Assembly: GCA_018335555.1 (NCBI GenBank) | Contig: JAGXST010000099.1 | Span: 1-32,333 of the forward strand | Direction: 5' to 3' | Origin: Actinomycetota bacterium | GTDB lineage: Bacteria; Actinomycetota; Nitriliruptoria; Nitriliruptorales; Nitriliruptoraceae | DNA length: 32,333 bases | In this document: piece by piece, positions 1 through 11,715 of the stretch | How positions within the stretch are numbered: position 1 is the first letter of the stretch | How the letters are laid out: each line of letters begins with the position of its first letter | Translations under genes and position numbers: made by a program | Notes under the pieces: model-generated | What the model saw: the letters and a program-made list of their open reading frames with translations, nothing else | Databases searched by the model: none | What the model was told of the DNA's origin: nothing

Positions 1-21
1 CTTCGGCGGGCCTCCCGCGTG

Positions 22-1428
22 TCAGCGCCGGGCGTCGAGGCGGGCCATCAGCATGCGGGCACACTCGGCGACCGACCCGGCCATCGACGGATACACCGTG
101 ATGGTCTGGGCGAGCTGCGCCACGGTGAGCCGGTTCTGGACCGCCACGGCCAACGGCTGGATCAGGTCGCTGGCGCGCATCGACACGACCACACCGCCGA
201 CCACCGTGCCCGACCCGACCTGGGCGTGGACCTTGACGAACCCGTCGATCCCGTCGGTCATCTTCGCCCGTGGGTTGCCACGGAAGTCGAGCCGCGCCGT
301 CTCGACCGGGATGCCGGCGGCCGTGGCGTCCTCGGCGGACAGGCCGACGGTCGCGACCTCCGGGTCGGTGAAGATCGTCGCGGCGACCGAGTCCCAGCGG
401 ATCGGCTGCACGGCCTGACCGAGCGCGTGCCACATCGCGGTGCGGCCCTGCATGGCGGCGACCGATGCCAGCATCACGTGGCCCGTCACGTCGCCCGCGG
501 CGTAGAGCCAGCGGCAGTCGGTGCGGCTGACGGTGTCGACCTCGACGCCTCCCCAGTCGTTGACCACCGCACCGACCTTCTCGAGTCCGATGCCGTCCGA
601 ACTCGGGACCTGGCCGACGGTGAACAGCGCGTGGCTGCCGACGACCTCGCCACCGTCCTTGAGCCCGACGACGACCTCGTCGCCACGGCGCTCACACGAC
701 ACCGCCCGGGCGTTGCGGAGGATGGTCATGCCGCGGCGCTCGAACACGTCCTCGATGACGGCGGCTGCATCAGGGTCTTCGGTCGGCAGGATCAGGTCAC
801 GTGAACTGACGAGGGTGACCTGCGACCCGAAGCGACGGAACGCATGGGCGAATTCGGCACCGGTCGCGCCGGAACCCACCACGACCAGGTGCTCGGGCAC
901 CTCGGGTAGCCCGTAGACCTGCTGGCCCACCAGGATCCGTTCACCGTCCGGTTCGAAGAAGGGCAGTATCCGCGCGGTCGAGCCCGTGGCGACGAGCACG
1001 TAGTCGGCGGGCAGGACCTGCTCGTCGCCGGTTTCGTCGGTCACGGCGACCTCGTGGTAGCCCGCGACCCGGCCACGGCCACGCAGCAGCCGGACGCCCG
1101 CGGCGCCGACCTTCGTCTCGATGTCGCGCGACTGGTTCGCGCCGAGTTCGAGCACCCGGTGGGCGACCTTGGGGAAGTCGATGAAGGTGCGGTCGACCAT
1201 GCGCCCCTCGGCGAGGTGCACGCCCATCCCCTCGGCGAGGTGCATCCAGCCCATGGCCTCGGCCGCGACGATCAGCGCCTTGGAGGGCACGCAGTCCCAC
1301 AACACGCAGTTGCCGCCGAGTCCCTCGTCGCTGACGACCGTCACGTCGGCGCCCAGTTCGGCGGCCACCAGCGCGGCCTCGTAGCCGGCCGGTCCGCCGC
1401 CGAGGATGACGATGCGTTGACTGCTCAC
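22..1428 (-). CDS. lpdA: FAD-dependent pyridine nucleotide-disulfide oxidoreductase, LpdA-type NAD(P)H quinone reductase-like
   Basis: GTG start; RIVILGGGPAGYEAALVAAELG FAD-binding motif, VVVGSGATGAEFAHAF NAD-binding motif, LYAAGDVTG; C-terminal YPSMAGSVAE resembles mycobacterial LpdA rather than the HxxxxE of true lipoamide dehydrogenases. Confidence 0.85.
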   Translation of the reverse strand: MSSQRIVILGGGPAGYEAALVAAELGADVTVVSDEGLGGNCVLWDCVPSKALIVAAEAMGWMHLAEGMGVHLAEGRMVDRTFIDFPKVAHRVLELGANQSRDIETKVGAAGVRLLRGRGRVAGYHEVAVTDETGDEQVLPADYVLVATGSTARILPFFEPDGERILVGQQVYGLPEVPEHLVVVGSGATGAEFAHAFRRFGSQVTLVSSRDLILPTEDPDAAAVIEDVFERRGMTILRNARAVSCERRGDEVVVGLKDGGEVVGSHALFTVGQVPSSDGIGLEKVGAVVNDWGGVEVDTVSRTDCRWLYAAGDVTGHVMLASVAAMQGRTAMWHALGQAVQPIRWDSVAATIFTDPEVATVGLSAEDATAAGIPVETARLDFRGNPRAKMTDGIDGFVKVHAQVGSGTVVGGVVVSMRASDLIQPLAVAVQNRLTVAQLAQTITVYPSMAGSVAECARMLMARLDARR

Positions 1429-1545
1429 GGTGGGGCCTCGGACGGTGCGCGGGGACGGTTGCCTCTCCCGCGACCCTACCCGCGTGTCGGGTCCGGGCGT
1501 CCGCCCGCCCGTCCGCGCCCGAGCCGGGGCCCTCGGAGCTCTGCG

Positions 1546-3135
1546 CTAGAACTTCTCGCTCGGGACATAGGCCCCGTACTCGTCGCGGAGCACGTCGCAG
1601 ACCTCCTGGAGGGTGGCACGACGGCGCAGTGCCTCGCGCATGGGCGGCAGCAGGTTGTCGTCGCCCTTTGCGGCCCGCCGCACCTCGTCGAGCGCGGTGT
1701 CGACCCCGGACTGGTCGCGCTGCGACTTCACCTGGTCGATCCGGGCGATCTGCCCCTCCCGGATCGCCTCGTCGATGCGCTGCAGGTCCGGCGAGATCTC
1801 GTCGTCGGTGCGGTAGCGGTTGACGCCGACCACGACCTGTCGTTCGGCGTCGATGTCCTTGGCGAGCTCGTAGGCCGCCCGCTCGATCTCGCCCTTCTGG
1901 AAGCCCTGTTCGATCGCCGCCACGGCGCCGCCCATCTCGTCGATCTGGTCGAGGTACGTGCGCGCGTCGGCCTCGATCCGATCGGTCATCGACTCGATCA
2001 GGTACGAGCCGGCGAGCGGGTCCACGCTGGCCGGGACGTCGGTCTCGTGGGCGATCACCTGTTGGGTGCGCAGGGCGAGCCGGGCGGACTTCTCGGTCGG
2101 CAGGGCGAGCGCCTCGTCGAAGCTGTTGGTGTGCAGGGACTGGGTACCGCCGAGCGTGGCCGCCAGTGCCTGGATGGCGACGCGCACGAGGTTGACCTCG
2201 GGCTGCTGGGCGGTGAGTTGGACCCCGGCGGTCTGGGTGTGGAAGCGCAGCATCTGCGACTTCGGGTCCTTGGCCCCGAACTGCTCGCGCATGATCGACG
2301 CCCACAGTCGTCGGGCGGCGCGGAACTTGGCCACCTCCTCGAGCAGCGTCGAGCGCGCCACGAAGAAGAACGACAACCGGGGTGCGAACGCGTCGACGTC
2401 GAGCCCGGCGTCGACGGCGGCCTGCACGTAGGCGATGCCGTCGGCCAGCGTGAAGGCGATCTCCTGCACCGGCGTGGCCCCCGCCTCGCCCATGTGGTAG
2501 CCCGAGATCGAGATCGTGTTGAAGTTGGGCAGGTGTTCGGCGCAGTAGCCGAAGGTGTCGGCGATGATCCGCAGCGAAGGGGCAGGCGGGTAGATGTAGG
2601 TGCCGCGGGCGATGTACTCCTTGAGCACGTCGTTCTGGATCGTGCCGCGCAGCTTCGTCGGCTCGACGCCCTGCTCCTCGCCGGCGATCTGGTACATTAG
2701 CAACAGCAGGGCCGCCGGCGCGTTGATCGTCATCGACGTCGACACCTGGTCGAGCGGGATGCCGTCGAACAGCGCCTTGACGTCCTCGACCGTGTCGATC
2801 GCGACGCCGACCTTGCCGACCTCGCCGTCGGCGATCTCGGCCGACGAGTCGTAACCCATCTGCGTCGGCAGGTCGAAGGCGACCGACAACCCGGTTGTGC
2901 CCTGATCGAGCAGGTACTTGTAGCGGCGGTTGGACTCCTCGGCGGTGGACATCCCGGCGTACTGGCGCATCGTCCACAGCCGGCCGCGGTACATCGTCGG
3001 GTAGACGCCGCGGGTGAAGGGGTACTCCCCCGGCGTTCCGAGCTGTTCCTCGGCGTCGAACCCGTCGAGATGGCCGGGCCCGTAGACCGGATCGATCCCG
3101 AACCCGCTGACCGTCGTCGGTTCGTTGTCTGCCAT
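1546..3135 (-). CDS. Methylmalonyl-CoA mutase large subunit, catalytic (TIM barrel) domain only
   Basis: [70 protein letters not shown]; ends at [10 protein letters not shown] with no B12-binding domain. Start chosen at MADNEPTT inside the longer ORF. Confidence 0.88.
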   Translation of the reverse strand: MADNEPTTVSGFGIDPVYGPGHLDGFDAEEQLGTPGEYPFTRGVYPTMYRGRLWTMRQYAGMSTAEESNRRYKYLLDQGTTGLSVAFDLPTQMGYDSSAEIADGEVGKVGVAIDTVEDVKALFDGIPLDQVSTSMTINAPAALLLLMYQIAGEEQGVEPTKLRGTIQNDVLKEYIARGTYIYPPAPSLRIIADTFGYCAEHLPNFNTISISGYHMGEAGATPVQEIAFTLADGIAYVQAAVDAGLDVDAFAPRLSFFFVARSTLLEEVAKFRAARRLWASIMREQFGAKDPKSQMLRFHTQTAGVQLTAQQPEVNLVRVAIQALAATLGGTQSLHTNSFDEALALPTEKSARLALRTQQVIAHETDVPASVDPLAGSYLIESMTDRIEADARTYLDQIDEMGGAVAAIEQGFQKGEIERAAYELAKDIDAERQVVVGVNRYRTDDEISPDLQRIDEAIREGQIARIDQVKSQRDQSGVDTALDEVRRAAKGDDNLLPPMREALRRRATLQEVCDVLRDEYGAYVPSEKF

Positions 3136-3287
3136 CGCCGCACCTCGCCGTCCGGTTCGTCGACCGCAGGCTACGCGGGCCGCCTCCCCGCGACCGAACC
3201 CGGGTGCCCGGGTGCTCTTCACCGCCGCTGCAGGCGGCCGACAGACCATGTACCCCTGCGGATCGCAAGGCTTGTCCGAGGTCGCCC

Positions 3288-5294
3288 TTGCCCACCAATC
3301 TTCGCGTGCGCGCATTCGTCGCGGTCCTGGTGACCGCGGCCCTTGGCGTGCTCGTCGTCACCACCGCCACCACGGACCTACCGCCGCTCGACGAGTGGAT
3401 CTGGGCCGCGCTGGTGTTCGGGCTGCTGTTCGCGCTCGCCGAGTACTACCCGATCCCCCTGCTCGGCCGAAGCGGTGCCAACGCGTTCACCATGACGGCG
3501 GTGCCCGGGTTCGCACTGCTGCTCACCACCCCGCTGCCCGTGACGGTCGGCCTGGTCGGCGTCGCGGTGTGTCTCGCGGGTCGCCTTTCCGGGCGAGGGC
3601 GGTCGACCATCCGGACCGCCTTCAACGCGGCGCTCTCGTCACTCGCGTTCGGGCTCGGTGCTCTCATCCTCGCCCTGGTCGTCGATCTCCCGGCCACCGA
3701 GATCGGGCTGGAGACGGTCGCGGCCGTCCTCGCCGCGGGCACGGTCACCCTGTCGCTCACGGCGGTGCTGACGGCCGCGGTGATCGCGCTGGACCAGGGG
3801 GCCGCCTTCCGGCGCGTCCTGCGCGACGGCGTCGCACTCAACGACCTCGGGACCCACTTCCTGTTGCTCTCGTTGGCTCCGATGGTGGTCGTGATCTGGA
3901 ACTACGACCGCGGCCTGGTTCCGGTGATCGTGGTCGTGATGATCGCGGTCCACCGTGCCAGCCGCGAAGGCATCGCGGCCCGCACGTTCGCGCTCAACGA
4001 TCCACTGACCGGACTGCCCAACCGACGGGCACTCGATGAACGCGTCGCCCAACTGTTGCGCCGTGGGGACGAGCAGGGCTGCCTGTCGCTGCTGCTGGTC
4101 AACCTCGACCGGTTCGGGATGATCAACGACAAACTCGGACGTCCCTTCGGCGACCGACTGCTGCGCCTGGTCGGGCGGCGACTCGATGCCATGGCCCACG
4201 TCGACACCGTGGCACATCTGGGCGGGGACAGCTTCGCCGTCCTGGTCCGCCGCCACGACGCCGACGGCGTCCGGGCCGTGGCCGTCCAACTGCTGGAAGC
4301 CGTCGGCGAGCCCTACGTCCTCGACGGTGTCCCGGTGCAGGTCGACGCCAGCGTCGGCGTGGCCAGCGCACCGGCGGACGGTTCGGACGCGGCGGCGCTG
4401 TTGCTCGTCGCGGACACGCAGTTGACCACCGCGAAGCGGCTCGGTGCTGCGCCCCACATCCACCTCAGCGGGGGCCACGCGTCCGCCGCGCAGCCGGGCC
4501 GGCTGTCGGTGCTCGGCGAGTTCGAGGACGCGCTGGCGGGCGACCAGCTCCGCCTCGACTACCAACCCCAGGTGGATCTCGGTGACGGCGCCGTGGTCGG
4601 GCTCGAGGCACTGCTGCGCTGGCGTCACCCGCAACACGGCGAGATCGCACCCGGGGTCTTCGTCGGGGCGTTGGAGCACACCGACCTGATGCCGACCCTG
4701 ACCCGGTTCGTGATCGACCGGGCGGTCGCGGACCTGGCCGCCCTCCGCCGGCAGGGCTACGTCGGCACGATGTCGGTCAACATCTCGGCCCGTGACCTGC
4801 ACAACCGGCGTTTCGCCGACGAGGTCGCGGACGTGCTCGCCCGCCACGGCATCCCCGGCGACCGGCTGACCGTCGAGCTGACCGAGAGCACCTTCGTGAC
4901 CGACCAGGAACGCGCCCGGCACGTCATGCACGAGCTGGCCGAACTGCAGGTCGGACGCTCGCTCGACGACTTCGGAACCGGGTACTCGTCGCTGTCGGCC
5001 CTGGCCGGCATTCCACTGACCGAACTCAAGATCGACCGGGCGTTCATCGTCGGCCTGCAGCACGGCGCCTCGGGCATGTCGATCCTGCAGGCCATCCTCG
5101 ACCTCGCGGAGCGACTCGAGCTGACCTCGGTCGCCGAAGGCGTCGAGTCGCCCGGGGAGCGACAGGCGCTGCAGCGGCTCGGCTGCCAGGTCGTGCAGGG
5201 CTACCTCATCGCCCGGCCGATGGGTCGCGAGGCCGTCCCCGGCTGGCTCGCGGCCAACGACCCCGCACGGTCCGCGACCCGCACCGCCGGCTGA
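3288..5294 (+). CDS. Membrane-anchored GGDEF/EAL protein (degenerate GGDEF, intact-looking EAL)
   Basis: N-terminal hydrophobic segments; [19 protein letters not shown] in place of [47 protein letters not shown]-domain motifs. A TTG at 3288 is the probable start; ORF track begins at 3204. Confidence 0.87.
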   Translation: MPTNLRVRAFVAVLVTAALGVLVVTTATTDLPPLDEWIWAALVFGLLFALAEYYPIPLLGRSGANAFTMTAVPGFALLLTTPLPVTVGLVGVAVCLAGRLSGRGRSTIRTAFNAALSSLAFGLGALILALVVDLPATEIGLETVAAVLAAGTVTLSLTAVLTAAVIALDQGAAFRRVLRDGVALNDLGTHFLLLSLAPMVVVIWNYDRGLVPVIVVVMIAVHRASREGIAARTFALNDPLTGLPNRRALDERVAQLLRRGDEQGCLSLLLVNLDRFGMINDKLGRPFGDRLLRLVGRRLDAMAHVDTVAHLGGDSFAVLVRRHDADGVRAVAVQLLEAVGEPYVLDGVPVQVDASVGVASAPADGSDAAALLLVADTQLTTAKRLGAAPHIHLSGGHASAAQPGRLSVLGEFEDALAGDQLRLDYQPQVDLGDGAVVGLEALLRWRHPQHGEIAPGVFVGALEHTDLMPTLTRFVIDRAVADLAALRRQGYVGTMSVNISARDLHNRRFADEVADVLARHGIPGDRLTVELTESTFVTDQERARHVMHELAELQVGRSLDDFGTGYSSLSALAGIPLTELKIDRAFIVGLQHGASGMSILQAILDLAERLELTSVAEGVESPGERQALQRLGCQVVQGYLIARPMGREAVPGWLAANDPARSATRTAG

Positions 5295-5329
5295 CAGCAG
5301 TGGACCCCGCCGAGGCGGGGCCCACGCTG
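5295..5329. terminator. Putative bidirectional hairpin terminator between convergent genes
   Basis: Inverted repeat CAGC-a-GTGG-a-CCCCGC [CGAG] GCGGGG-c-CCAC-GCTG (14 bp with one bulge and one mismatch) directly after the 5294 stop and before the sdhB stop at 5344; no T-tract. Confidence 0.6.
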
Positions 5330-5343
5330 CGTCACGTCCGCGC

Positions 5344-6092
5344 TCAGGCGCTGCGGCGCGTCTTCATCAGGCCCTTGCGGTAGTCCTTGTTCATCATGGC
5401 GATGAAGTCGATGGAGATCCCCTTGGGGCAGGCCGCCTCGCACTCACCCATGTTGGTGCACGAGCCGAAGAACTCCTCCATGGTGTCGACCATGGCGACC
5501 GCGCGCTCGTAGCGCTCGGGCTGCCCCTGGGGCAACACGCTCAGGTGCTGCATCTTGGCCGAGGTGAACAACTGGGCCGCACCGTTGGGGCAGGCAGCGA
5601 CACAGGCACCGCAGGCGATGCACGCGGCGGCGTCCATCGAGGTGTCGGCGACCTCCTTCGGCACCGGGATCAGGTTGCCGTCGGGCGCCGATCCGGTGTC
5701 GACCGAGATGTAGCCGCCCGCCTCGACGATGCGGTCGAACGCCGAACGGTCGACGACGAGGTCCTTGATGATCGGGAACCCGGCGGCGCGCCAGGGTTCG
5801 ATGACGATCTCGTCGCCGTCGGCGAACTTGCGCATGTGCAACTGGCAGGTCGCGGTCGCGCGCTCGGGCCCGTGGGCCTGGCCGTTGATCATCAGCCCGC
5901 AGGTGCCGCAGATCCCCTCGCGACAGTCGTGGGCGAACTCGATCGGCTCCTCGCCGGACTCGATGAGCGACTCGTTGACGTGGTCGAGCATCTCGAGGAA
6001 GGACGCGTCCTCGCTGACGTCGGTGGCCTGGTAGGTCTCGAACCGACCCGGTGCGTCCGGACCGGCCTGCCGCCAGACCCGCAGGGTGAGGT

Positions 6093-6096
<4 letters not shown>
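5344..6096 (-). CDS. sdhB: Succinate dehydrogenase / fumarate reductase iron-sulfur subunit
   Basis: [17 protein letters not shown] 2Fe-2S motif; [12 protein letters not shown] and CEAACPKGI Fe-S motifs; GTG start at 6096 overlaps the sdhA stop (GTGA). Confidence 0.93.
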
Positions 6097-8009
<1,913 letters not shown>

Positions 8010-8060
8010 CGATGCTGCCTTTGTCCCGCGAGTGGTGTCGTGGTCGTGGCGGTCGGCTGG

Positions 8061-8810
8061 CTAGCCGACCAACCCGAACTGCACGGCCAGCGGGAACGAG
8101 ACGTTCCCTCCGATCACGATCACGGCGAAGCCGACGGCGAACGCCCGCCGCCAGTGGTTGAACTTGCGGTTGTTCCAGCCCATCGACTGGAACAGGCTCC
8201 ACGCACCGTGGTAGATGTGGATGCCCAGTGCGAGGTTCGCGATCACGTAGAACGCTGCGACCAGGGGCTGCTCGAAGCTGGCGACCAGCTTCTCGAACGG
8301 GGTCGAGCCGGCCGCCGCCGGGTTCGTCCAGCCCAGGGTCAGGTCGGCGATGTGGTAGAGCAGGAACAGCAGCACGATCACGCCGGTCCAGCGCATCGTG
8401 CGGGCCGCGAAGTCGGCCGCGACGTACTCGCGGCGGGCCTGGTAGCGCTCCGGGCGGGCGTTGCGGTTCATCACCGTCAGTTGGTAGGCGGCCATGATGT
8501 GGAGGAACAGCGTCACGATCAGCAGGATGCGCATCAGCCACAATGCGCCCTCCTCCGGCACGATCGGCACCAGCAGACCGGTGCGGAGGAACTCGGCGTA
8601 CTTGTTGAAGTCCGCGGCGCCCGTGTAGATCTTGAGGTTGCCGACCATGTGGGCGAAGATGTAGCCCAGCCACACGATGCCCGTGATGGCCATGACGTAC
8701 TTCTTGCCGACCGCAGAGCCGTACAGCTCGAGCAGGAACGGCCTGCGGGTCCTGCCCCCACCAGGACTCGGCGGTGATCCTTCGGTGACTCCGGTGACCT
8801 TGGTCGCCAT
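8061..8810 (-). CDS. sdhC: Succinate dehydrogenase cytochrome b subunit (single membrane-anchor, type B SQR-like)
   Basis: About 249 aa with about five hydrophobic helices; GKKYVMAITGIVWLGYIFAHMVGNLKIY; upstream of sdhA; AGGAGAG Shine-Dalgarno upstream of ATG. Confidence 0.85.
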   Translation of the reverse strand: MATKVTGVTEGSPPSPGGGRTRRPFLLELYGSAVGKKYVMAITGIVWLGYIFAHMVGNLKIYTGAADFNKYAEFLRTGLLVPIVPEEGALWLMRILLIVTLFLHIMAAYQLTVMNRNARPERYQARREYVAADFAARTMRWTGVIVLLFLLYHIADLTLGWTNPAAAGSTPFEKLVASFEQPLVAAFYVIANLALGIHIYHGAWSLFQSMGWNNRKFNHWRRAFAVGFAVIVIGGNVSFPLAVQFGLVG

Positions 8811-8852
8811 CGCGTTGCTCTCTCCTGCCCAGGCACGTCCGCCAGTGCCCCG

Positions 8853-8858
8853 ACGTTA
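8853..8858 (-). promoter_or_regulatory. Candidate -10 element (TAACGT) for sdhCAB
   Basis: TANNNT-type hexamer on the minus strand about 43 nt upstream of the sdhC start; no clear -35. Confidence 0.3.
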
Positions 8859-8897
8859 GCACCGTGCCCGGACGGCCCCTTCCTCGGGCCCCGGACC

Positions 8898-9284
8898 TCA
8901 GCCGTCCGCGCCGAACAACCGGCCCAGGATCTGGCCGACACGCCCTGACCCGCCCTGGGCGAGTTCGCCACGGGCCGTCTCCGGCAGGGCGTCGGGGTCA
9001 CGGTCCGCGACCGCCCGCAGGACGTCGCGCGTCGACGGGTTGACCAGGGCGAGATCGCCGATGCGCACGGTCGGGACGGTCTCGTTGCCGTCGGCGACCG
9101 AACGCACGAACGCGGCCGCGTCCTCGTCCTCCCAGATGTCGACCCGGTCGAAGGCGAGGCCCGTTCGTTCCAGGCCGCGCAGCAGCGAACTGCAGAACAT
9201 GCAGCCGGGGCGCCAGAAGACGGTGACGGCCGCGTCGGCCGGGGGCACCGTGTCGTCCTCGAAGCGGTGCAGATCGTCGGTCAT
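8898..9284 (-). CDS. Mycoredoxin/glutaredoxin-like protein
   Basis: VTVFWRPGCMFCSSLLRGLE CxxC motif; NETVPTVRIGDLALVNPS; ATG overlaps upstream hydrolase stop (ATGA). Confidence 0.8.
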   Translation of the reverse strand: MTDDLHRFEDDTVPPADAAVTVFWRPGCMFCSSLLRGLERTGLAFDRVDIWEDEDAAAFVRSVADGNETVPTVRIGDLALVNPSTRDVLRAVADRDPDALPETARGELAQGGSGRVGQILGRLFGADG

Positions 9285-10036
9285 GGCCGGCCTTCCTCGA
9301 CCCTCACGGTACGTGCGATCGCCTCGATCAGCACGTCGGGACGTTCGCGGTGGATGCTGTGCCCGCAGCCCACCACCGTCTGCGCGCTCACCGACGGCGA
9401 GGTGAGTCCCTGGGCGAGCGCCGGCGGCAGCAGGCCGCCCCGTGCCGGGTCAGCCGCCAACAGGTGGACCCGCGCCTGCCAGTGGCTGGCCGCAGCGGTG
9501 ACATCCCACGGGTCGTTGTCCTCGAACACCGCGTCGACCACGTCGGGCGTGACACGTCGCGCCGCCAGCACCTTGCGCGCCACGTCGCGGGGGTGCCATG
9601 CCGGGTTGGCCGCGGCGACGGCGGCGGGGTCGAGATCGCCGACCTGGCGCCGCTGCTCCGCCCAGGCGGCGCGGCGCTGGTCCGTGTCGAGGCGCAGGAC
9701 CGGGTCAACGAGCACCGCATGCCGAGTAGCGCCGGGGTCGGCCAGCATCCACGCAGCGACGGCACCGCCCAGGGAGTGGCCGACGACGAGGTCCCAGCCG
9801 TCACCGAGCAGGGCCACGTCGGCGGCCATGGCCGCGATCGAGTGGTCGGCGGCGGGCGGGCTGGCACCGTGACTGCGCAGGTCGGGTGCGAGCACGAGCC
9901 AGCCCTCGTCCGCCAGCGTCGACGCCAGCCGCCACCAACCGGTGCCGTCGGAACCCAGGCCGTGCAGGAGCAGCGCACGCCGCTCACCGAGCGGGTTCCA
10001 CAGGTTGGTGTTCAGCCGGACCGCCGCGGGACGCAT
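9281..10036 (-). CDS. Alpha/beta hydrolase
   Basis: ALLLHGLGSDGTGWW, GHSLGGAVAAW nucleophile elbow, terminal GCGHSIHRERP; start ATG at 10036 or GTG at 10042. Confidence 0.8.
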   Translation of the reverse strand: MRPAAVRLNTNLWNPLGERRALLLHGLGSDGTGWWRLASTLADEGWLVLAPDLRSHGASPPAADHSIAAMAADVALLGDGWDLVVGHSLGGAVAAWMLADPGATRHAVLVDPVLRLDTDQRRAAWAEQRRQVGDLDPAAVAAANPAWHPRDVARKVLAARRVTPDVVDAVFEDNDPWDVTAAASHWQARVHLLAADPARGGLLPPALAQGLTSPSVSAQTVVGCGHSIHRERPDVLIEAIARTVRVEEGRP

Positions 10037-10043
10037 CGTCACG

Positions 10044-11048
10044 TCAGGCCTGGCCCGGGGGCAGCAGACCCATGGCCTGCTTCGCACGTTCGAGCGTGGG
10101 CGCGGCGATCTCGCGCGCCCGTTCGGCACCGCGGGCGAGCAGGGCGGCCACCTCGCCGCGGTCGCCCTCGAGTTCCCGGTAACGGTCCTGGAACGGGCGC
10201 AAGCGTTCGACGACGGCGTCGGCGACCGCCTGCTTGAACGGGCCGTACCCACCACCGTCGTACTCGGCGGCGAGCGTCTCGACCTGCGTGCCGGTGACCC
10301 CCGAGAAGATCTCGAGCAGGTTCGACACCCCCGGCTTCTCGGCCCGGTCGTGGCGGATGTCGGCGGCCGAGTCGGTGACCGCGCTCTTGAACTTCTTCTC
10401 GATCTGCTGGGGGGCGTCGAGCAGGCGGATGATGCCCTTCTCGCTCGACTGCGACTTCGACATCTTTCGGGTGGGGTCCTGCAGGTCCATCACCCGCGAC
10501 CCGGCCTGTGGGTGCACGGCCTTCGGCAGCGTGAAGACCTCACCGAACCGGTGGTTGAACCGCTGGCCGATGTCGCGGGCCAACTCGATGTGGTGGCGCT
10601 GGTCCTCGCCGACCGGGACCTCGTCGGCGTGGTAGAGCAGGATGTCGGCCGTCTGCAGCACCGGGTAGTCGAACAGCCCGACGCTGACCGACTCGCCGCG
10701 CCCCTCCGACTTCTCCTTGAACTGCGGCTGCTTGCGCAGTTCACCGAACCCGGCGACGCAGTTGAACAGCCACGTGCACTCGGTGTGTTCGGGCACGTGT
10801 GACTGGACGAACAGGATCGAGCGTTCGGGGTCGACGCCGACCGCGAGCATCCCCGTGGCCAACTCGACGGTCCGTGCCCGCAGCGTCTCGGGCTCGTGCT
10901 CGGCCGGCGACGTCATCGCGTGCAGATCGACGACGCAGTAGATGCACTCCGCCCGCTCCTGCATGGCCACCCAGTTGACCCAGGCACCGAGCAGGTTGCC
11001 GAGGTGGGGTTCACCGCTGGGCTGCATGCCGGAGAAGACACGGGTCAC
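10044..11048 (-). CDS. trpS: Tryptophan--tRNA ligase
   Basis: VFSGMQPSGEPHLGNLLGAW, RKMSKSQ (KMSKS motif), IRLLDAPQQIEKKFKSAVTDS; GTG at 11048 with AGGA upstream gives 334 aa; alternative ATG at 11126. Confidence 0.93.
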   Translation of the reverse strand: MTRVFSGMQPSGEPHLGNLLGAWVNWVAMQERAECIYCVVDLHAMTSPAEHEPETLRARTVELATGMLAVGVDPERSILFVQSHVPEHTECTWLFNCVAGFGELRKQPQFKEKSEGRGESVSVGLFDYPVLQTADILLYHADEVPVGEDQRHHIELARDIGQRFNHRFGEVFTLPKAVHPQAGSRVMDLQDPTRKMSKSQSSEKGIIRLLDAPQQIEKKFKSAVTDSAADIRHDRAEKPGVSNLLEIFSGVTGTQVETLAAEYDGGGYGPFKQAVADAVVERLRPFQDRYRELEGDRGEVAALLARGAERAREIAAPTLERAKQAMGLLPPGQA

Positions 11049-11151
11049 GGGCGTGGTCCTGGTCGCGAAGGCGGGGAACGGGCGAGCACCGAAGGTAGCG
11101 TTGCCGAGGACGCTGACGACACCCATGCCGAGGCGACGTCGAGGAGGCCGG

Positions 11152-11715
11152 ATGTCGCGCATCACGTTGCCGCCGCTGGTCGATGGGGACCTGCGATTGC
11201 GGCCGCCGAGCGACGTGGACGTGACGGCGATCACGGCGGCCTGCCAGGACCCCGTGATCCAGCGCTTCACCCGGGTGCCGTCGCCCTACACGACCGACGA
11301 CGCCCGAGCGTTCGTTCGCTTCTGCAACGACGGCCTCGCCCGGGGCTCGGGCGTCCACCTGCTCGCGGTCGACCCCGACGACGACCGCCTGCTCGGCGCG
11401 ATCGGACTCGGCATCGACCGCACCGACCACAGCGGCGAGCTCGGCTACTGGGTCGCGCCCGACGAGCGGGGCCGCCGCGTCGCCCTGCGCGGCTGCCGGC
11501 TGCTGCTGACCGTCGCGTTCGGTCCGCTCGAGCTCGCCTACGTCGGCCTCCACGCTGCCGCCACCAACACGGCGTCGAACGCCCTGGCGCGTCGCCTGGG
11601 ATTCACCCACGAGGGGACCCTGCGCTCGGCGATGCTCGACGGGCCGTCAGGCGACCGGACGGCACCGCGGTGCGATGCCAACGTCTGGGGACTGCTGCCG
11701 GGCGAGTGGCAGTGA
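11152..11715 (+). CDS. GNAT-family N-acetyltransferase (RimJ/RimL-like)
   Basis: RLRPPSDVDVTAITAACQDPVIQRFTRVPSPYTTDDARAFV...GELGYWVAPDERGRRVALRGCRLLL...NTASNALARRLGFTHEGTLR; GAGGAGG upstream of ATG. Confidence 0.82.
   Translation: MSRITLPPLVDGDLRLRPPSDVDVTAITAACQDPVIQRFTRVPSPYTTDDARAFVRFCNDGLARGSGVHLLAVDPDDDRLLGAIGLGIDRTDHSGELGYWVAPDERGRRVALRGCRLLLTVAFGPLELAYVGLHAAATNTASNALARRLGFTHEGTLRSAMLDGPSGDRTAPRCDANVWGLLPGEWQ

Noticed and set aside
941-3373. 810-aa minus-strand ORF overlapping lpdA and the mutase
   Set aside because: Out-of-frame Arg-rich translation of the two real minus-strand genes; no domain motif.
11049-11126. Upstream ATG (11126) as trpS start
   Set aside because: It has no Shine-Dalgarno and leaves only about 25 bp to the divergent GNAT gene; GTG at 11048 has AGGA upstream and gives a 334-aa protein, a typical TrpS length.
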